Positions 6,525-15,900 of a stretch of DNA of 28,287 nucleotides are shown here, one piece after another. The first letter of the stretch is position 1. Every line of letters starts with the position of its first letter. This DNA is from CAZIOH01 sp964540815 (GTDB lineage Bacteria > Myxococcota_A > Polyangia > Fen-1088). The notes below the pieces were generated by a model. The model made no database searches, was not told the origin of the DNA, and saw nothing but the letters and a program-made list of their open reading frames with translations. The position numbers were made by a program, and so were the translations under genes. The stretch is taken from assembly GCA_964540815.1 (NCBI GenBank), contig CAZIOH010000090.1, positions 1 through 28,287 of the forward strand, in the 5' to 3' direction.

Positions 6525-8843
6525 TCAGACCCCGACCCCGACCCCGACCGCGATCGCCCGATCCAGGACCTCCCTGACCTTGCGGGCGAGGGCGTTCGGC
6601 GTGATGGGCTTCTGCAGGTAGTTGATCCCAGAATCCAGCACGCCGTGGTGCACGATGCTGTTCTCGGTGTAGCCCGACACGAACAGCACCTTGAGGCCCG
6701 GGCGCATGGCGACCAGGCGGTTGGCCAGGTGCCGCCCGTTCAGCCGCGGCATGATCACGTCGGTCACCAGCAGGTGGATGGTGGCGCTGAACTGCTCGCT
6801 GATGAGCAACGCCTCGCCGCCGTTCTGCGCCTCGAGGACGTGGTAGCCAAACCGCCGCAGGATCGTGCGGGTGGTCATCCGCACGGCCTCGTCGTCCTCG
6901 ACGATCAGGATGGTCTCGGTGCCGCGCAGATCGGGGGATGCCGCGGCGAAGCTCCCGGTGACCAAGGGCGCCCTCTCGGTCCGCGGCAGGTAGATCTTGA
7001 ACGTCGTCCCGTGCCCAGGCTCGCTGTAGAGCCAGATGTGCCCCCGGCTCTGCTTGACGATGCCGTAGACGGTCGACAGCCCGAGCCCGGTCCCCTTGCC
7101 CTGCTCCTTGGTCGTGAAGAACGGCTCGAAGATGCGCGCCTGGATGGCCGCGTCCATGCCGCAGCCGGTGTCCGTGACCGCCAGCAGCACGTAGTCGCCG
7201 GGGGCGACCCCGTAGTGCTGGGCCACGTAGACCTCGTCGAGGCGAACATTGTTGGTCTCGATGGTGAGTTGCCCGCCGTCGGGCATGGCATCCCGCGCGT
7301 TCACCACCAGGTTCATGAGCACCTGTTCGATCTGGCCCGCGTCCGCGAAGACCCGCCCGAGCTTCGGATCGTCGAGCACCGTGATCTGGATGTTCTCCCC
7401 CACCAGCCGACCGAGCATCTTCCCGAGCCCGTGCACGGTCGCGTTGAGATCGAGCACCGTGGGCTGCAGGATCTGTTGCCGGCTGAAGGCGAGGAGCTGG
7501 CGCGTCAGCCCCACGGCCTTCTCGGCGGCGGCGTGGACCTCCTCGAGGTCGGCTCGCATGGGCTCCTGGGGCTTCAACTCCTCGATGGCCAGGCTGGTGA
7601 GGCTGAGGATCACCGAGAGCAGGTTGTTGAAGTCGTGCGCCACCCCGCCTGCCAGGCTGCCGATCGCCTCCATCTTCTGGGCCTGGCGCAGCTGCGCCTC
7701 GACCTTCTGCAGGCTGGCCTCGGCCTTGCGCTGGTCGGTGAGATCGCGGGCAATCTTGCTCGCGCCCACGATGCGCCCCGCCCCGTCCCGGATCGGCGAG
7801 ATGGTGAGCGACACCTCGATCGGCGTCCCGTCCTTGCACAGGCGGACGGTCTGGTAGTGCAGGATCCGCTCGCCGCGCCCGATGCGGCCGAGGATGGCGC
7901 TCTCCTCCTCGTGCCGATCGGCCGGCACCAGGATCAAGATCGAGCGTCCGAGGATCTCGGCCGAGGTGTACCCGAACATGTGCTCGGCGCCCTGGTTCCA
8001 GGCCGTGATCCGGCCGGTGAGATCCTTGCCGATGATGGCGTCGTCGGAGGAATCCACGATCGCTGCCAGTCGATTGCGCAGCTCGTCGTACTGTCGCCGC
8101 TCGGTCACCTCGGTGAACATCGAGAGGGAGCCCTCGAACACCCCCGCCGCCGTGAACATGGGGTTGCTGTTGACCTGGGTCCATACCAGCCGGCCATCCC
8201 GATGGAGGAAGCGATGCTCGTGCTCCTCGGCGAGCCCCCGGCGCCGGCGCTCGAGCTTCTCGAGGTCTTCGTGACGCGCCCCCGCGTCCATGAACTCGGA
8301 CATCGCGTGACCGAGCATCTCTTCGCGGCTGTAGCCGAGCATGGCCGTGAAGCGGTCGTTGACGTAGGTGATCCGGTTCTCGGCGTCGACCGTCACCACT
8401 CCCTCCGAGGTGGTCTCGACGATCCGCCGGTAGCGCTCCTCGCTGGTGCGCTGCTGCTCGGCGTTCCGCTTGCTCTCGGTGACGTCCAGGGACAGGATGA
8501 AGGCCCCCTCGGGCACCGGCTCGATGCGCAGCTCGAACCAGCCGGCCGAGCCATCCGGGTACGTGAACCGATTCTGCCTGGCGATGACGGCCCGAGCCTC
8601 GAGGCACCGACGGATGTCCGCGCCGAGCTCGGTCCCGTCGATCCCGGGATAGATCTCCATCATGGTGCGGCCGAGCAGCGCCTCCTTGGTCATGTGCCCC
8701 TGGCGCGCGGCCGCCCGGTTGACGTAGAGGTAGCGCCAGTCGAAGCCGACGATCTGACAGCCTTCCATCAGCGAATCGAGGACGGCGAGCGGCAACTGCT
8801 CCACCAGACCCGCGGCTTTTGGCTCGTCGCCCGAGGCGCTCAA
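6525..8843 (-). CDS. Soluble hybrid histidine kinase: PAS-PAS-PAS-HisKA-HATPase-REC
   Basis: This is a 772-aa sensor kinase without visible membrane segments, so probably cytoplasmic. There are three PAS domains (about 18-128, 135-252, 256-375), each with the typical N-terminal VN/WN core and a C-terminal VTE-type exit. The HisKA domain has phospho-acceptor His403 in VAHDFNNLL. The ATPase domain shows an N box (NLVVNARDAM, 511-520), DTGCGMD (558-564) and GKGTGLGLS (582-590). The C-terminal receiver has an acidic pair near 650, phospho-acceptor Asp695 in VTDVIMP and Lys745. There is no output domain, so it probably passes phosphate on or controls itself. The start is TTG 8843 with GAGG eight bases upstream; a GTG at 8981 is open but would run into the cydA upstream region. 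The C-terminus ends in a repeated Val-Gly run. It is divergent from cydAB. Confidence 0.92.
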   Translation of the reverse strand: MSASGDEPKAAGLVEQLPLAVLDSLMEGCQIVGFDWRYLYVNRAAARQGHMTKEALLGRTMMEIYPGIDGTELGADIRRCLEARAVIARQNRFTYPDGSAGWFELRIEPVPEGAFILSLDVTESKRNAEQQRTSEERYRRIVETTSEGVVTVDAENRITYVNDRFTAMLGYSREEMLGHAMSEFMDAGARHEDLEKLERRRRGLAEEHEHRFLHRDGRLVWTQVNSNPMFTAAGVFEGSLSMFTEVTERRQYDELRNRLAAIVDSSDDAIIGKDLTGRITAWNQGAEHMFGYTSAEILGRSILILVPADRHEEESAILGRIGRGERILHYQTVRLCKDGTPIEVSLTISPIRDGAGRIVGASKIARDLTDQRKAEASLQKVEAQLRQAQKMEAIGSLAGGVAHDFNNLLSVILSLTSLAIEELKPQEPMRADLEEVHAAAEKAVGLTRQLLAFSRQQILQPTVLDLNATVHGLGKMLGRLVGENIQITVLDDPKLGRVFADAGQIEQVLMNLVVNARDAMPDGGQLTIETNNVRLDEVYVAQHYGVAPGDYVLLAVTDTGCGMDAAIQARIFEPFFTTKEQGKGTGLGLSTVYGIVKQSRGHIWLYSEPGHGTTFKIYLPRTERAPLVTGSFAAASPDLRGTETILIVEDDEAVRMTTRTILRRFGYHVLEAQNGGEALLISEQFSATIHLLVTDVIMPRLNGRHLANRLVAMRPGLKVLFVSGYTENSIVHHGVLDSGINYLQKPITPNALARKVREVLDRAIAVGVGVGV
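6528..6551. repeat. GACCCC hexamer repeat at the 3' end of the kinase gene
   Basis: Three perfect GACCCC units and one degenerate unit lie directly inside the kinase stop codon and encode its terminal Val-Gly repeats on the minus strand. Frame is preserved by unit change. Confidence 0.8.
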
Positions 8844-9038
8844 CGGGCAAACCTCGAGCGGCTCTCGTCGCAAGCGCCCACCTCGACGCCCGCGAAGCTC
8901 CGGACCGGTACCGATCTGGACCCCCGCCGCACCCCTACACTCCAAACGAAACGCGCCCCGAATGCAACCCCGAGGTTGCACCTACATCGCGAAAAATCGA
9001 CGCTGGGCTTTGGCCGCCGGCCAGCCATAATCCTCGCC
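8844..9038. promoter_or_regulatory. Divergent control region between hybrid kinase and cydA
   Basis: About 195 bp separate the chosen kinase start from the cydA start. Both promoters should lie here because the genes are divergent. I could not identify a convincing -35/-10 pair, a sigma54 site or a dyad operator. The region does contain a short A/T-richer stretch (about 8983-9000) unlike its surroundings. The call rests on gene orientation alone. Confidence 0.4.
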
Positions 9039-10454
9039 GTGGACGCGCTCATCTATGCGCGGGCGCAGATGGGTATGTCGCTCGCTTTTCACATCGTCTT
9101 CGCGGCGGTGGGGATCGCCCTGCCCCTCCTGATGGTGCTGGCGGACGCGCGCTGGCTGAGGACGCGAGATCGCGAGTACCTCGAGCTCGCCAGGGCCCTC
9201 GCCAAGGGCACGAGCATCCTGTTCGCGGTCGGCGCGGTCTCGGGGACCGTGCTGTCGTTCGAGCTCGGGCTCCTGTGGCCAGCCTTCATGGGGACCTTCG
9301 GCGCGGTGATCGGCTTGCCCTTCGCGCTCGAGGGGTTCGCCTTCTTCACCGAGGCCATCTTCCTCGGCATCTACCTGTACGGCCGGGACAAGGTCTCCGA
9401 GCGGCTGCACCTGTTCGCCGGCGTGATGGTCGCCGTGAGCGGCGCCGCCTCGGCGTTCTTCGTGACCCTGGTGAACGCCTTCATGAACCTGCCGGCGGGG
9501 CTGCGCCTCGACGGCGCGGGTCGGCTGCTGGGCTTCGACGCGCGTGCCGCCATGTGGAGCCCGCCCTGGCTGCACCAGGTGCTCCACGTGCTGCTGTCGT
9601 CCTACGAGGCGACGGCCTTTGCCATGGTGGGCATCCACGCCTTCTTCCTGCTCGGCGGGAAGCGCCGACCGGGTGGCGAGCCCGCCCGCGCCAGCTTTCA
9701 CCGCAAGGCCCTCGGGATCGCGCTCGCGGTCGCGGTGGTGGCGGGACTGCTGCAACCCCTCTCGGGCGATCTGTCGGCCAAGCAACTGGCGCACCAGCAG
9801 CCGCTGAAGCTGGCGGCGGCGGAGGCCCACTTTCACACCCGCACCCACGCCCCGCTCGAGGTCGGGGGCCTCGCCGATCCGGTGGCCGGCCGGGTGATCG
9901 GCGCCCTCGAGATCCCGGGGGGACTATCGTTCATGGCCTTCGGCGACCCCGGCGCGCGCGTGGTCGGGCTGCTGGATTTTCCACCCGACACCTGGCCCCC
10001 GGTGCGCCCCATGCATCTCGCGTTCGACGCGATGGTGGGGGCCGGCAGCGCGCTCGGCGCGGTGGCGTTGCTCGCGGTGGGCCTGACGCTCCGGCGGCGC
10101 CGGCTGCCCGAGGCCCGCTGGTTCCTGTGGCTGCTGGTCCTGTCGGGCCCGCTCGGCATGGTCGCGCTCGAGGCGGGGTGGTTGGTGACCGAGTGGGGCC
10201 GGCAGCCCTGGGTGGTGCGCGGGGTGATGCGCACGGCCGACGCGGTCACCACGTTTCCCTACAAGGCGGCCCCGTTCTGGATCTTTACGCTGACCTATCT
10301 CTTCCTGGCCGTCACGGTGGTCTATCTCCTGCGCCAGCAGATCGCCGGCGCCGCGCACGCCGGTCCCGCCAGTGCGGGCGGCCACGGCGGTGACGGCGGT
10401 GACGGGGCTCCCGTGACCACCGCCGGCCCACGGGCTCCCCATGCCGCCCACTGA
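9039..10454 (+). CDS. cydA: Cytochrome bd-type quinol oxidase subunit I (CydA/CioA)
   Basis: This is the haem-bearing subunit of a bd-type terminal oxidase in the inner membrane, which oxidises quinol and reduces oxygen to water. The 471-aa protein shows many membrane helices and the expected ligand positions: His18 in the first helix, Glu98 (ALEGF) and Glu105 (FFTEAIFLG), His183, and Met332 in FDAMVGAG, matching the E. coli haem b595/b558/d ligands by context. The GRQPWVV signature is at 387-393. The Q loop (about 243-325, containing QPLKLAAAEAHFHT) is short, and the total is shorter than the 522-aa E. coli CydA, so it belongs to the short-loop bd/CIO-like group. The GTG start at 9039 gives the usual N-terminus close to the first helix. 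It overlaps cydB by 14 nt. Confidence 0.95.
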   Translation: MDALIYARAQMGMSLAFHIVFAAVGIALPLLMVLADARWLRTRDREYLELARALAKGTSILFAVGAVSGTVLSFELGLLWPAFMGTFGAVIGLPFALEGFAFFTEAIFLGIYLYGRDKVSERLHLFAGVMVAVSGAASAFFVTLVNAFMNLPAGLRLDGAGRLLGFDARAAMWSPPWLHQVLHVLLSSYEATAFAMVGIHAFFLLGGKRRPGGEPARASFHRKALGIALAVAVVAGLLQPLSGDLSAKQLAHQQPLKLAAAEAHFHTRTHAPLEVGGLADPVAGRVIGALEIPGGLSFMAFGDPGARVVGLLDFPPDTWPPVRPMHLAFDAMVGAGSALGAVALLAVGLTLRRRRLPEARWFLWLLVLSGPLGMVALEAGWLVTEWGRQPWVVRGVMRTADAVTTFPYKAAPFWIFTLTYLFLAVTVVYLLRQQIAGAAHAGPASAGGHGGDGGDGAPVTTAGPRAPHAAH

Positions 10455-11472
10455 AGTCCTCCTCGGGGGGGTGATCGTGGTCGGCCTCGTCCTGTACCTG
10501 CTCCTGGCCGGCGCCGACTTCGGGGGTGGCATCTGGGATCTGCTGGCCTCGGGCCCGCGGAAGGAGGCCCAGCGCCGGGCCATCGAGCACGCCATCGGCC
10601 CGATCTGGGAGGCGAACCACGTCTGGCTGATCCTGGTGGTGGTGGTCCTCTTCAGCGGCTTTCCCCCGGCCTTCGCGGCCATCTCCACGGCCCTGCACGT
10701 GCCGCTCACCCTGTTTCTGCTCGGGGTGGTGCTGCGGGGCTCGGCCTTCACGTTTCGATCCTTCCACGCGGCCACGCGCCTGCGAGCCGACCGCCAGGCC
10801 CACTGGGGACTGGTGTTCTCGTCGGCGAGCGTGCTCTCCCCTCTGCTGCTCGGGATGACCGTGGGTGCGATCGCCTCGGGCAATATCCGGGTGTCGCTCG
10901 GGCCGAATGGGGCACGAACCATGACCGGCTTCTTCGCCCCCTGGCTCGCGCCCTTCCCGCTCGCGGTGGGGATCTTCGCCTTCGCGCTCTGCGCGTTCCT
11001 CGCGGCCACGTACCTCGCGGCCGAGGTCACCGACCCCGGGCTGCAGTGGGACTTCCAGATCCGCGCGCTCACCGCAGGTGTGGTGGTGGGCCTCTCGGCG
11101 GCGCTGGCGTTCCTGCTCTCCGGCGCGGGGGCGCCGCGGATTCGCGCCGGGCTCACCACCCGCCCCTGGGCCTGGCCCCTGCACATCGCGACGGCGGTCT
11201 GCGCGCTCGGCGCCTTCGGGATGCTCTGGAAGGAGCGTTTCGCCTGGGCGCGCGTGCTCGTCGCGGGCCAGACCACCTTCATCCTGCTCGGGTGGGCCGC
11301 CGCCCAGTATCCCTATCTGGTGATCCCCGACGTGACGCTCTGGAACGCCGCCGGTCCCCCCGAGACACGCTCGACCCTGCTCGTCTTCCTGGCCGCCGGG
11401 CTCCCGGTCCTGGTCCCCTCGCTGCTCCTCCTTTATCGGGTCTTCAAGGTCGAAGGTGAGGGGTCGCGCTGA
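10441..11472 (+). CDS. cydB: Cytochrome bd-type quinol oxidase subunit II (CydB)
   Basis: The 343-aa polytopic partner of CydA has the conserved opening region LAGADFGGGIWDLLA (about residues 22-36) and the WEANHVWLI segment (about 56-64), both hallmarks of the CydB family. It is at the short end of the family (E. coli has 379 residues). The ATG lies within the cydA coding end (14-nt overlap), which indicates translational coupling. No small CydX/CydZ-type ORF was recognisable after it, only a 101-bp convergent gap holding repeat copy B. No cydCD assembly genes are present in the window. Confidence 0.95.
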   Translation: MPPTEVLLGGVIVVGLVLYLLLAGADFGGGIWDLLASGPRKEAQRRAIEHAIGPIWEANHVWLILVVVVLFSGFPPAFAAISTALHVPLTLFLLGVVLRGSAFTFRSFHAATRLRADRQAHWGLVFSSASVLSPLLLGMTVGAIASGNIRVSLGPNGARTMTGFFAPWLAPFPLAVGIFAFALCAFLAATYLAAEVTDPGLQWDFQIRALTAGVVVGLSAALAFLLSGAGAPRIRAGLTTRPWAWPLHIATAVCALGAFGMLWKERFAWARVLVAGQTTFILLGWAAAQYPYLVIPDVTLWNAAGPPETRSTLLVFLAAGLPVLVPSLLLLYRVFKVEGEGSR

Positions 11473-11495
11473 GCAGCTCGATCACGATCAGGGGA

Positions 11496-11560
11496 GCGTT
11501 CCCGTGCACGTGCACGGCTAACGATCACGGGTTCGTCCACGATCACGATCACGGGTTCTG
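11496..11560. repeat. CACG-rich intergenic repeat, copy B
   Basis: This lies in the convergent gap between cydB and the czcC-like gene. It shares the block order of copy A (2763-2850): GCGTTCCCGTGCACGTGCAC, then GGCTAACGATCACGGGTTCG, CCACGATCACGATCACG and GGGTTCTG. A perfect 16-bp palindrome (CCGTGCACGTGCACGG) sits at 11502-11517. As in copy A, a CTCTAG string containing the stop codon of the converging minus-strand gene follows within about 15 bp. Confidence 0.75.
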
Positions 11561-11573
11561 GGGGCTCAGTCCT

Positions 11574-12980
11574 CTAGAACGAGATGTCCCAGATGCCGGC
11601 GGCCTGCTCGACCGCGACCAGGGCCCGGGCGTGGTTGGTCAGCGCATCGTAGTAGGCGAGGAACACCTCGTTGGTGGTGCGCTGGGCCTCGAGCACCTCG
11701 AGCAGGGTCGCCCCGCCCCGCTGGTAGTTGTAAAGAATGGACTCGAGGACCTTCTCCGAGTCGGAGAGCAGGCTGCCGGTGTAGATCTCGATCTGCCCGA
11801 GCGAGGCGGCGTAGCGCTCGAGGGCCTGTCGCACCTCCACCTCGACCCGCAGCTCGGCCGCCTGGAGCTGGGCCTCGGCCTGGATCCGGGTGGCCTCGGC
11901 GCCCTCGAGCTCGCCCCGATACACGTGGGAAAACGGCAGCGGCAGGGTGAAGAGCGCCGTCAGCGCGTCGAAGGCGGGCTGGGCGAAAGCTCCGCTGCCG
12001 GCTTCGCTGTGCTGCCAGCCGAGGTTCACCCCGAGGTCGACCCACCGGTTGGCGTGGGCCAGGCGGATGTGGGCCCCGGCCGCGTCGCGCGCGAGCAGCC
12101 GGGTCCGCACATCGGGGCGGTTGACCTTCGCCTCGCCGATCAGCGCCTCGGCGTCGAAGTGCCGCGGGGGCAAGGCCAGATCCCCGACCGGCGCGAGGGG
12201 CGCGGGAGGCCGGCTGGCCGGCGATCCGGGCGCGTCGGCAGGGGGCTCCCCCGCACGCGTGAGTCCGCCGACGTGCATCCTCAGGCCGAGATCCGCCACG
12301 CGCACGTCGGCCTCCGCGAGCACCACCTCGCCGCGGAAGCGCAGGGCCTCGACCCGGGACTGGGTGAGCGCGACCTCGCCGATGTCCCCGGCGCGCAAGC
12401 GCTGCTCGTTGACCCCGACCAGCCGCTCGAGGCGGTCGAGGGTCAGGCGCTTGCGATCGAGCACCAGCCGGGCAGAGAGGGAGTCGATGAAGGCGTTGGC
12501 CGCGGTGGCGCGCAGACCGCGCAGGAAGTCCTCGAGCGCGGTGCCGGCCCCGGCCTCCCCCCGCTCGGCCACCGCGATGCGGGCGCCGCGCTTGCCACCG
12601 AGCTCGATGGTCTGCCCGAGCCCCACGCTCGCGGCGGTGGGCGCGCCGTGCCCGGACACGTCGATCGAGGCGAGGCCGAAGGTCACGGCCGGATCTGGAA
12701 AGACCTTGGCCACCGCGATCTGGGCCGCGGCGATCGGGACGTTGGCCCGCTCGGAGGCCAGCTCCAGGTTCGACCGCCCGACCATGGCCAGGTACTCGGA
12801 GAAATGCACCCCGCGCCCGCGGACGATCGTCGGCACATTGGTGGGCACGCTGGTGGTCACGAGCGGTGCGGCGACGGCCGCCGCGGCCACCGCCAGGGCC
12901 CCGGCCCCTGCCACCGCCACCACGCCCACCGCGACGCAGCTCCGCTGCCGCCGCGCCACCCTCTCGAGGAGCCGCCTCAT
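11574..12980 (-). CDS. CzcC/TolC-family outer membrane efflux channel protein
   Basis: This is the outer-membrane factor of a tripartite heavy-metal efflux system. The 468-aa protein has an N-terminal hydrophobic Ala/Val-rich signal region (about residues 15-38) and two repeated coiled-coil-rich halves typical of the OEP fold, for example GLGQTIELGGKRGARIAVAE in the first half and the YQRGGATLLEVLEAQRTTNE helix near the C-terminus. A Pro/Ala-rich insertion (around residues 265-285) separates the halves. The ATG at 12980 overlaps the czcA-like stop by 4 nt (ATGA), so it is the last gene of the operon. The metal specificity cannot be read from this subunit. Confidence 0.9.
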   Translation of the reverse strand: MRRLLERVARRQRSCVAVGVVAVAGAGALAVAAAAVAAPLVTTSVPTNVPTIVRGRGVHFSEYLAMVGRSNLELASERANVPIAAAQIAVAKVFPDPAVTFGLASIDVSGHGAPTAASVGLGQTIELGGKRGARIAVAERGEAGAGTALEDFLRGLRATAANAFIDSLSARLVLDRKRLTLDRLERLVGVNEQRLRAGDIGEVALTQSRVEALRFRGEVVLAEADVRVADLGLRMHVGGLTRAGEPPADAPGSPASRPPAPLAPVGDLALPPRHFDAEALIGEAKVNRPDVRTRLLARDAAGAHIRLAHANRWVDLGVNLGWQHSEAGSGAFAQPAFDALTALFTLPLPFSHVYRGELEGAEATRIQAEAQLQAAELRVEVEVRQALERYAASLGQIEIYTGSLLSDSEKVLESILYNYQRGGATLLEVLEAQRTTNEVFLAYYDALTNHARALVAVEQAAGIWDISF

Positions 12981-15900
12981 CCGTCCTCCGAATCCCGCGA
13001 ATCCCGCGAATCCCGCGAGCCTCGCGGCTCCCGCAACGACCGCGACCCGCTCGCCGGCCCATCCTCGCCCTCCCAGATCGGGCCGCTCAGATCCTGCCCG
13101 CGGGTCTCGCCGTGGCGAGCGATCTCCCGCCGCTGCACCCCGCGCTCGATCACCAGGTACAGCGCCGGCAGGACGAAGAGCGTGAGCGCGGTGGCCGAGA
13201 TGAGGCCCCCCACCACCACCGTGGCGAGCGGCCGCTGCACGTCGCTGCCGATCCCGCGGGCCAGCGCCGCCGGCATCAGCCCGAGCGCCGCCACCGTGGC
13301 GGTCATCAGCACCGGGCGCAGCCGCTCGGTCGCGCCCTGCAGGACCGCCTCGGCCAGAGCGATGCCCTTCTCGCTCAGGCGGTTGAGGTTGGACACCATG
13401 ATCACCCCGTTTTGCACCGAGACCCCGAAGAGCGCGATGAAGCCCACCGCGCTCGACACGTTGAGGGTCATCCCGCGCGCGTGCAACGCCACCATCCCTC
13501 CGAGCAGCGCGAGCGGCACGTTGACCAGGATCAGCGCCGCGTGTCGGACCGTCCCGAAGGCGCTGTACAGCAGGATGAAGATCAGGGCCAGCACCACCGG
13601 CAACACCAGCGCCAGGCGGGCCTGTGCCCGCTGCTGGTTCTCGAACTGGCCGCCCCACACCAGCTCGTAGACGGCGGGATCGAAGCGCACCTCGGCCGCG
13701 ATCCGGTTGTGCGCCTCGTCGAGGAAGGAGGTGAGATCGCGCCCGCGGATGTTCACCTTGACCGTGAGGTGGCGGCGGTTCGACTCGCGCGTGATGGTGC
13801 TCTCCCCCGACTTGAGCTCGATCTGCGCCACCTCGGACAGCGGGACGCTGGCCCCCGACGAGGTGGTGAGCAGGAGGTTGCCGATCTTCTCGGGGCTGTC
13901 GCGCACCGCCTCGATGAAGCGCACCGCGATGTCGTAGCGCCGCTCACCGAGGAAGATCTGGGCCACCGCCCGCCCACCGATGGCCACCTCGATGAGCTGC
14001 CCGATGTCCGACACGTTGATCCCGAAGCGCGCCGCCAGCTCGCGATCCACGTGCACCTGCAGCTGGGGCAGCGGCGGCTCCTGGTCGATGGCCAGATCCG
14101 CCGACCCCGGGACGGTCTCCAGGACCTTGACGATGTGCTGGGCGATCTCCCGCATCTCGCCGAGCTCGTGCCCGTAGACCTTGAGCACGAGCTCGCTGTG
14201 GGCGCCGGCGATCTTGTCGTTGACCCCGTCGATCATCGGCTGGGAGAACCCGATGGACATCCCGGGCAGCCGCTTGTAGCGCTCGGACATCCGGGCGATG
14301 AGCGCGTGCTTGGTCTCGCCGCTCGGCCAGGTGTCGTAGGGGTGTAGCCCCACCGAGCACTCGATGTGCGACGGGGTCCAGGGATCGGTGCCGTCGTCGT
14401 TGCGCCCGAGCTGGGTGACGATGTACGAGACCTCGGGGAACTCGCGGGTGGCGGCCCGCAGCTCGCCGGCCATGTCGCTGGCCCGCGCCAGCGACAGCCC
14501 CGGCGGCAGCTGCACCTGCAGCCAGATCGAGCCCTCGTCGAGCTCGGGCAGGAACTCCTTGCCGATGGTGACGCCGAGGACCACCGCCAGCGCCGCCGCC
14601 CCCAGCCCCGGGACGAGGGCCAGCTTGACCGGGTGCCGCAGCACCTGTCCGAGGACGTCGTCGTAGCGCCGGGTCAGCCACTCGAGCGGGCGGTTGCGGA
14701 AGATGGCGCGCGGCCGCCGGTAGGCCGCGAGGGCCAGCCCCGGGATCAGGGCCAGCGCCACCAGGGTGGCCCCCGCCAGCGCGTACCCGACCGTGTAGGC
14801 CATGGGCGAGAAGAGCTTCTTCTCGACCCGCTGGAAGGCGAAGAGCGGGATGTAGGCGGTGATGATGATGGCCATCGCGAAGAACATGGGCCGCGCCACC
14901 TGCAGGGCCGCGCGCCGCGCCTCGCTCTCGGTCAGGCGGGCCCGCGGGTGCTCCTCGCGGTGGCGCATGATGTTCTCGATCACCACGATGGCGCCGTCCA
15001 CGATGATCCCGAAGTCGATGGCGCCGAGCGACAGCAGGTTGGCCGGGATGTTGGTGAGCCACATCAGCCCGAAGGCGATCAGCAACGACAGCGGGATGGT
15101 GATGGCGACGATCAGGGCGCTGCGCGGGCTGCCGAGGAACAGCATCAGGATGATCACCACCAGCCCCATGCCCTCCAGCAGGGTGTGCGAGACCGTGTGC
15201 AAGGTGGTGTGGACCAGCTCGGTGCGATCGAGGTACGGCGTCACCTTGACGTCGGCCGGCAGGAGGCCGTGGTTCAGCGCCTCGACCTTCTGGTGGACGC
15301 CGGTCAGCACCACCGACGGGTTCTGCCCGCGCAGGAGCAGCACGATGCCGGACACCCCGTCGGGGTTGGCGTCCTTGCCGAGGATCCCGCGCCGCTCGAG
15401 CGCCCCGAGCCGCGGCTCGCCCAGGTTCTTGAGGTAGACCGGCGTCCCCGCCTTCTGGGCCACCACGATGTTCCCGAGATCGCCGAGCGAGCGGATGAGG
15501 CCGATCCCGCGCACCACGAAGCCCTGATCGCCGCGCACCATGATGCTGCCGCCGGCGTTGGAGTTGTTGGTCTGGATGGCGTCCACCACCTGCCGTATCC
15601 CCAGGTTGAACTCGGTGAGGCGGGCCGGATCGAGCAGCAGCTGGAACTGGGTGGTCTCGCCGCCGAAGTTGGTGACGTCGGCCACCCCGAACACCTGGCG
15701 CAAGGTGGGGATCACCACCCACTCTTGCAGCTCCTTGATCTCGCGCTGGTCACGCGAGCTGGTGGAGGTGAGCGTGTACCGGTAGATCTCGCCGATGGGC
15801 GAGGATAGGGGATCGAGCCCGGGGTTGGCCCCCGGCGGCAGGTCGACCCCCGAGATGCGCTCCTGGATGCGCTGGCGCGCCCAGTAATCCTCGATGCCGT

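Noticed and set aside
5202..9038. Very long plus-strand open frame leading into cydA
   Set aside because: It is antisense to the NHL lipoprotein and the hybrid kinase, both supported by clear domains. Open antisense frames are expected at this GC content. Only the part from 9039 matches CydA.
11631..13670. Long plus-strand frame opposite the efflux channel and pump genes
   Set aside because: The translation is low-complexity with no recognisable domain, and the opposite strand encodes intact efflux proteins.
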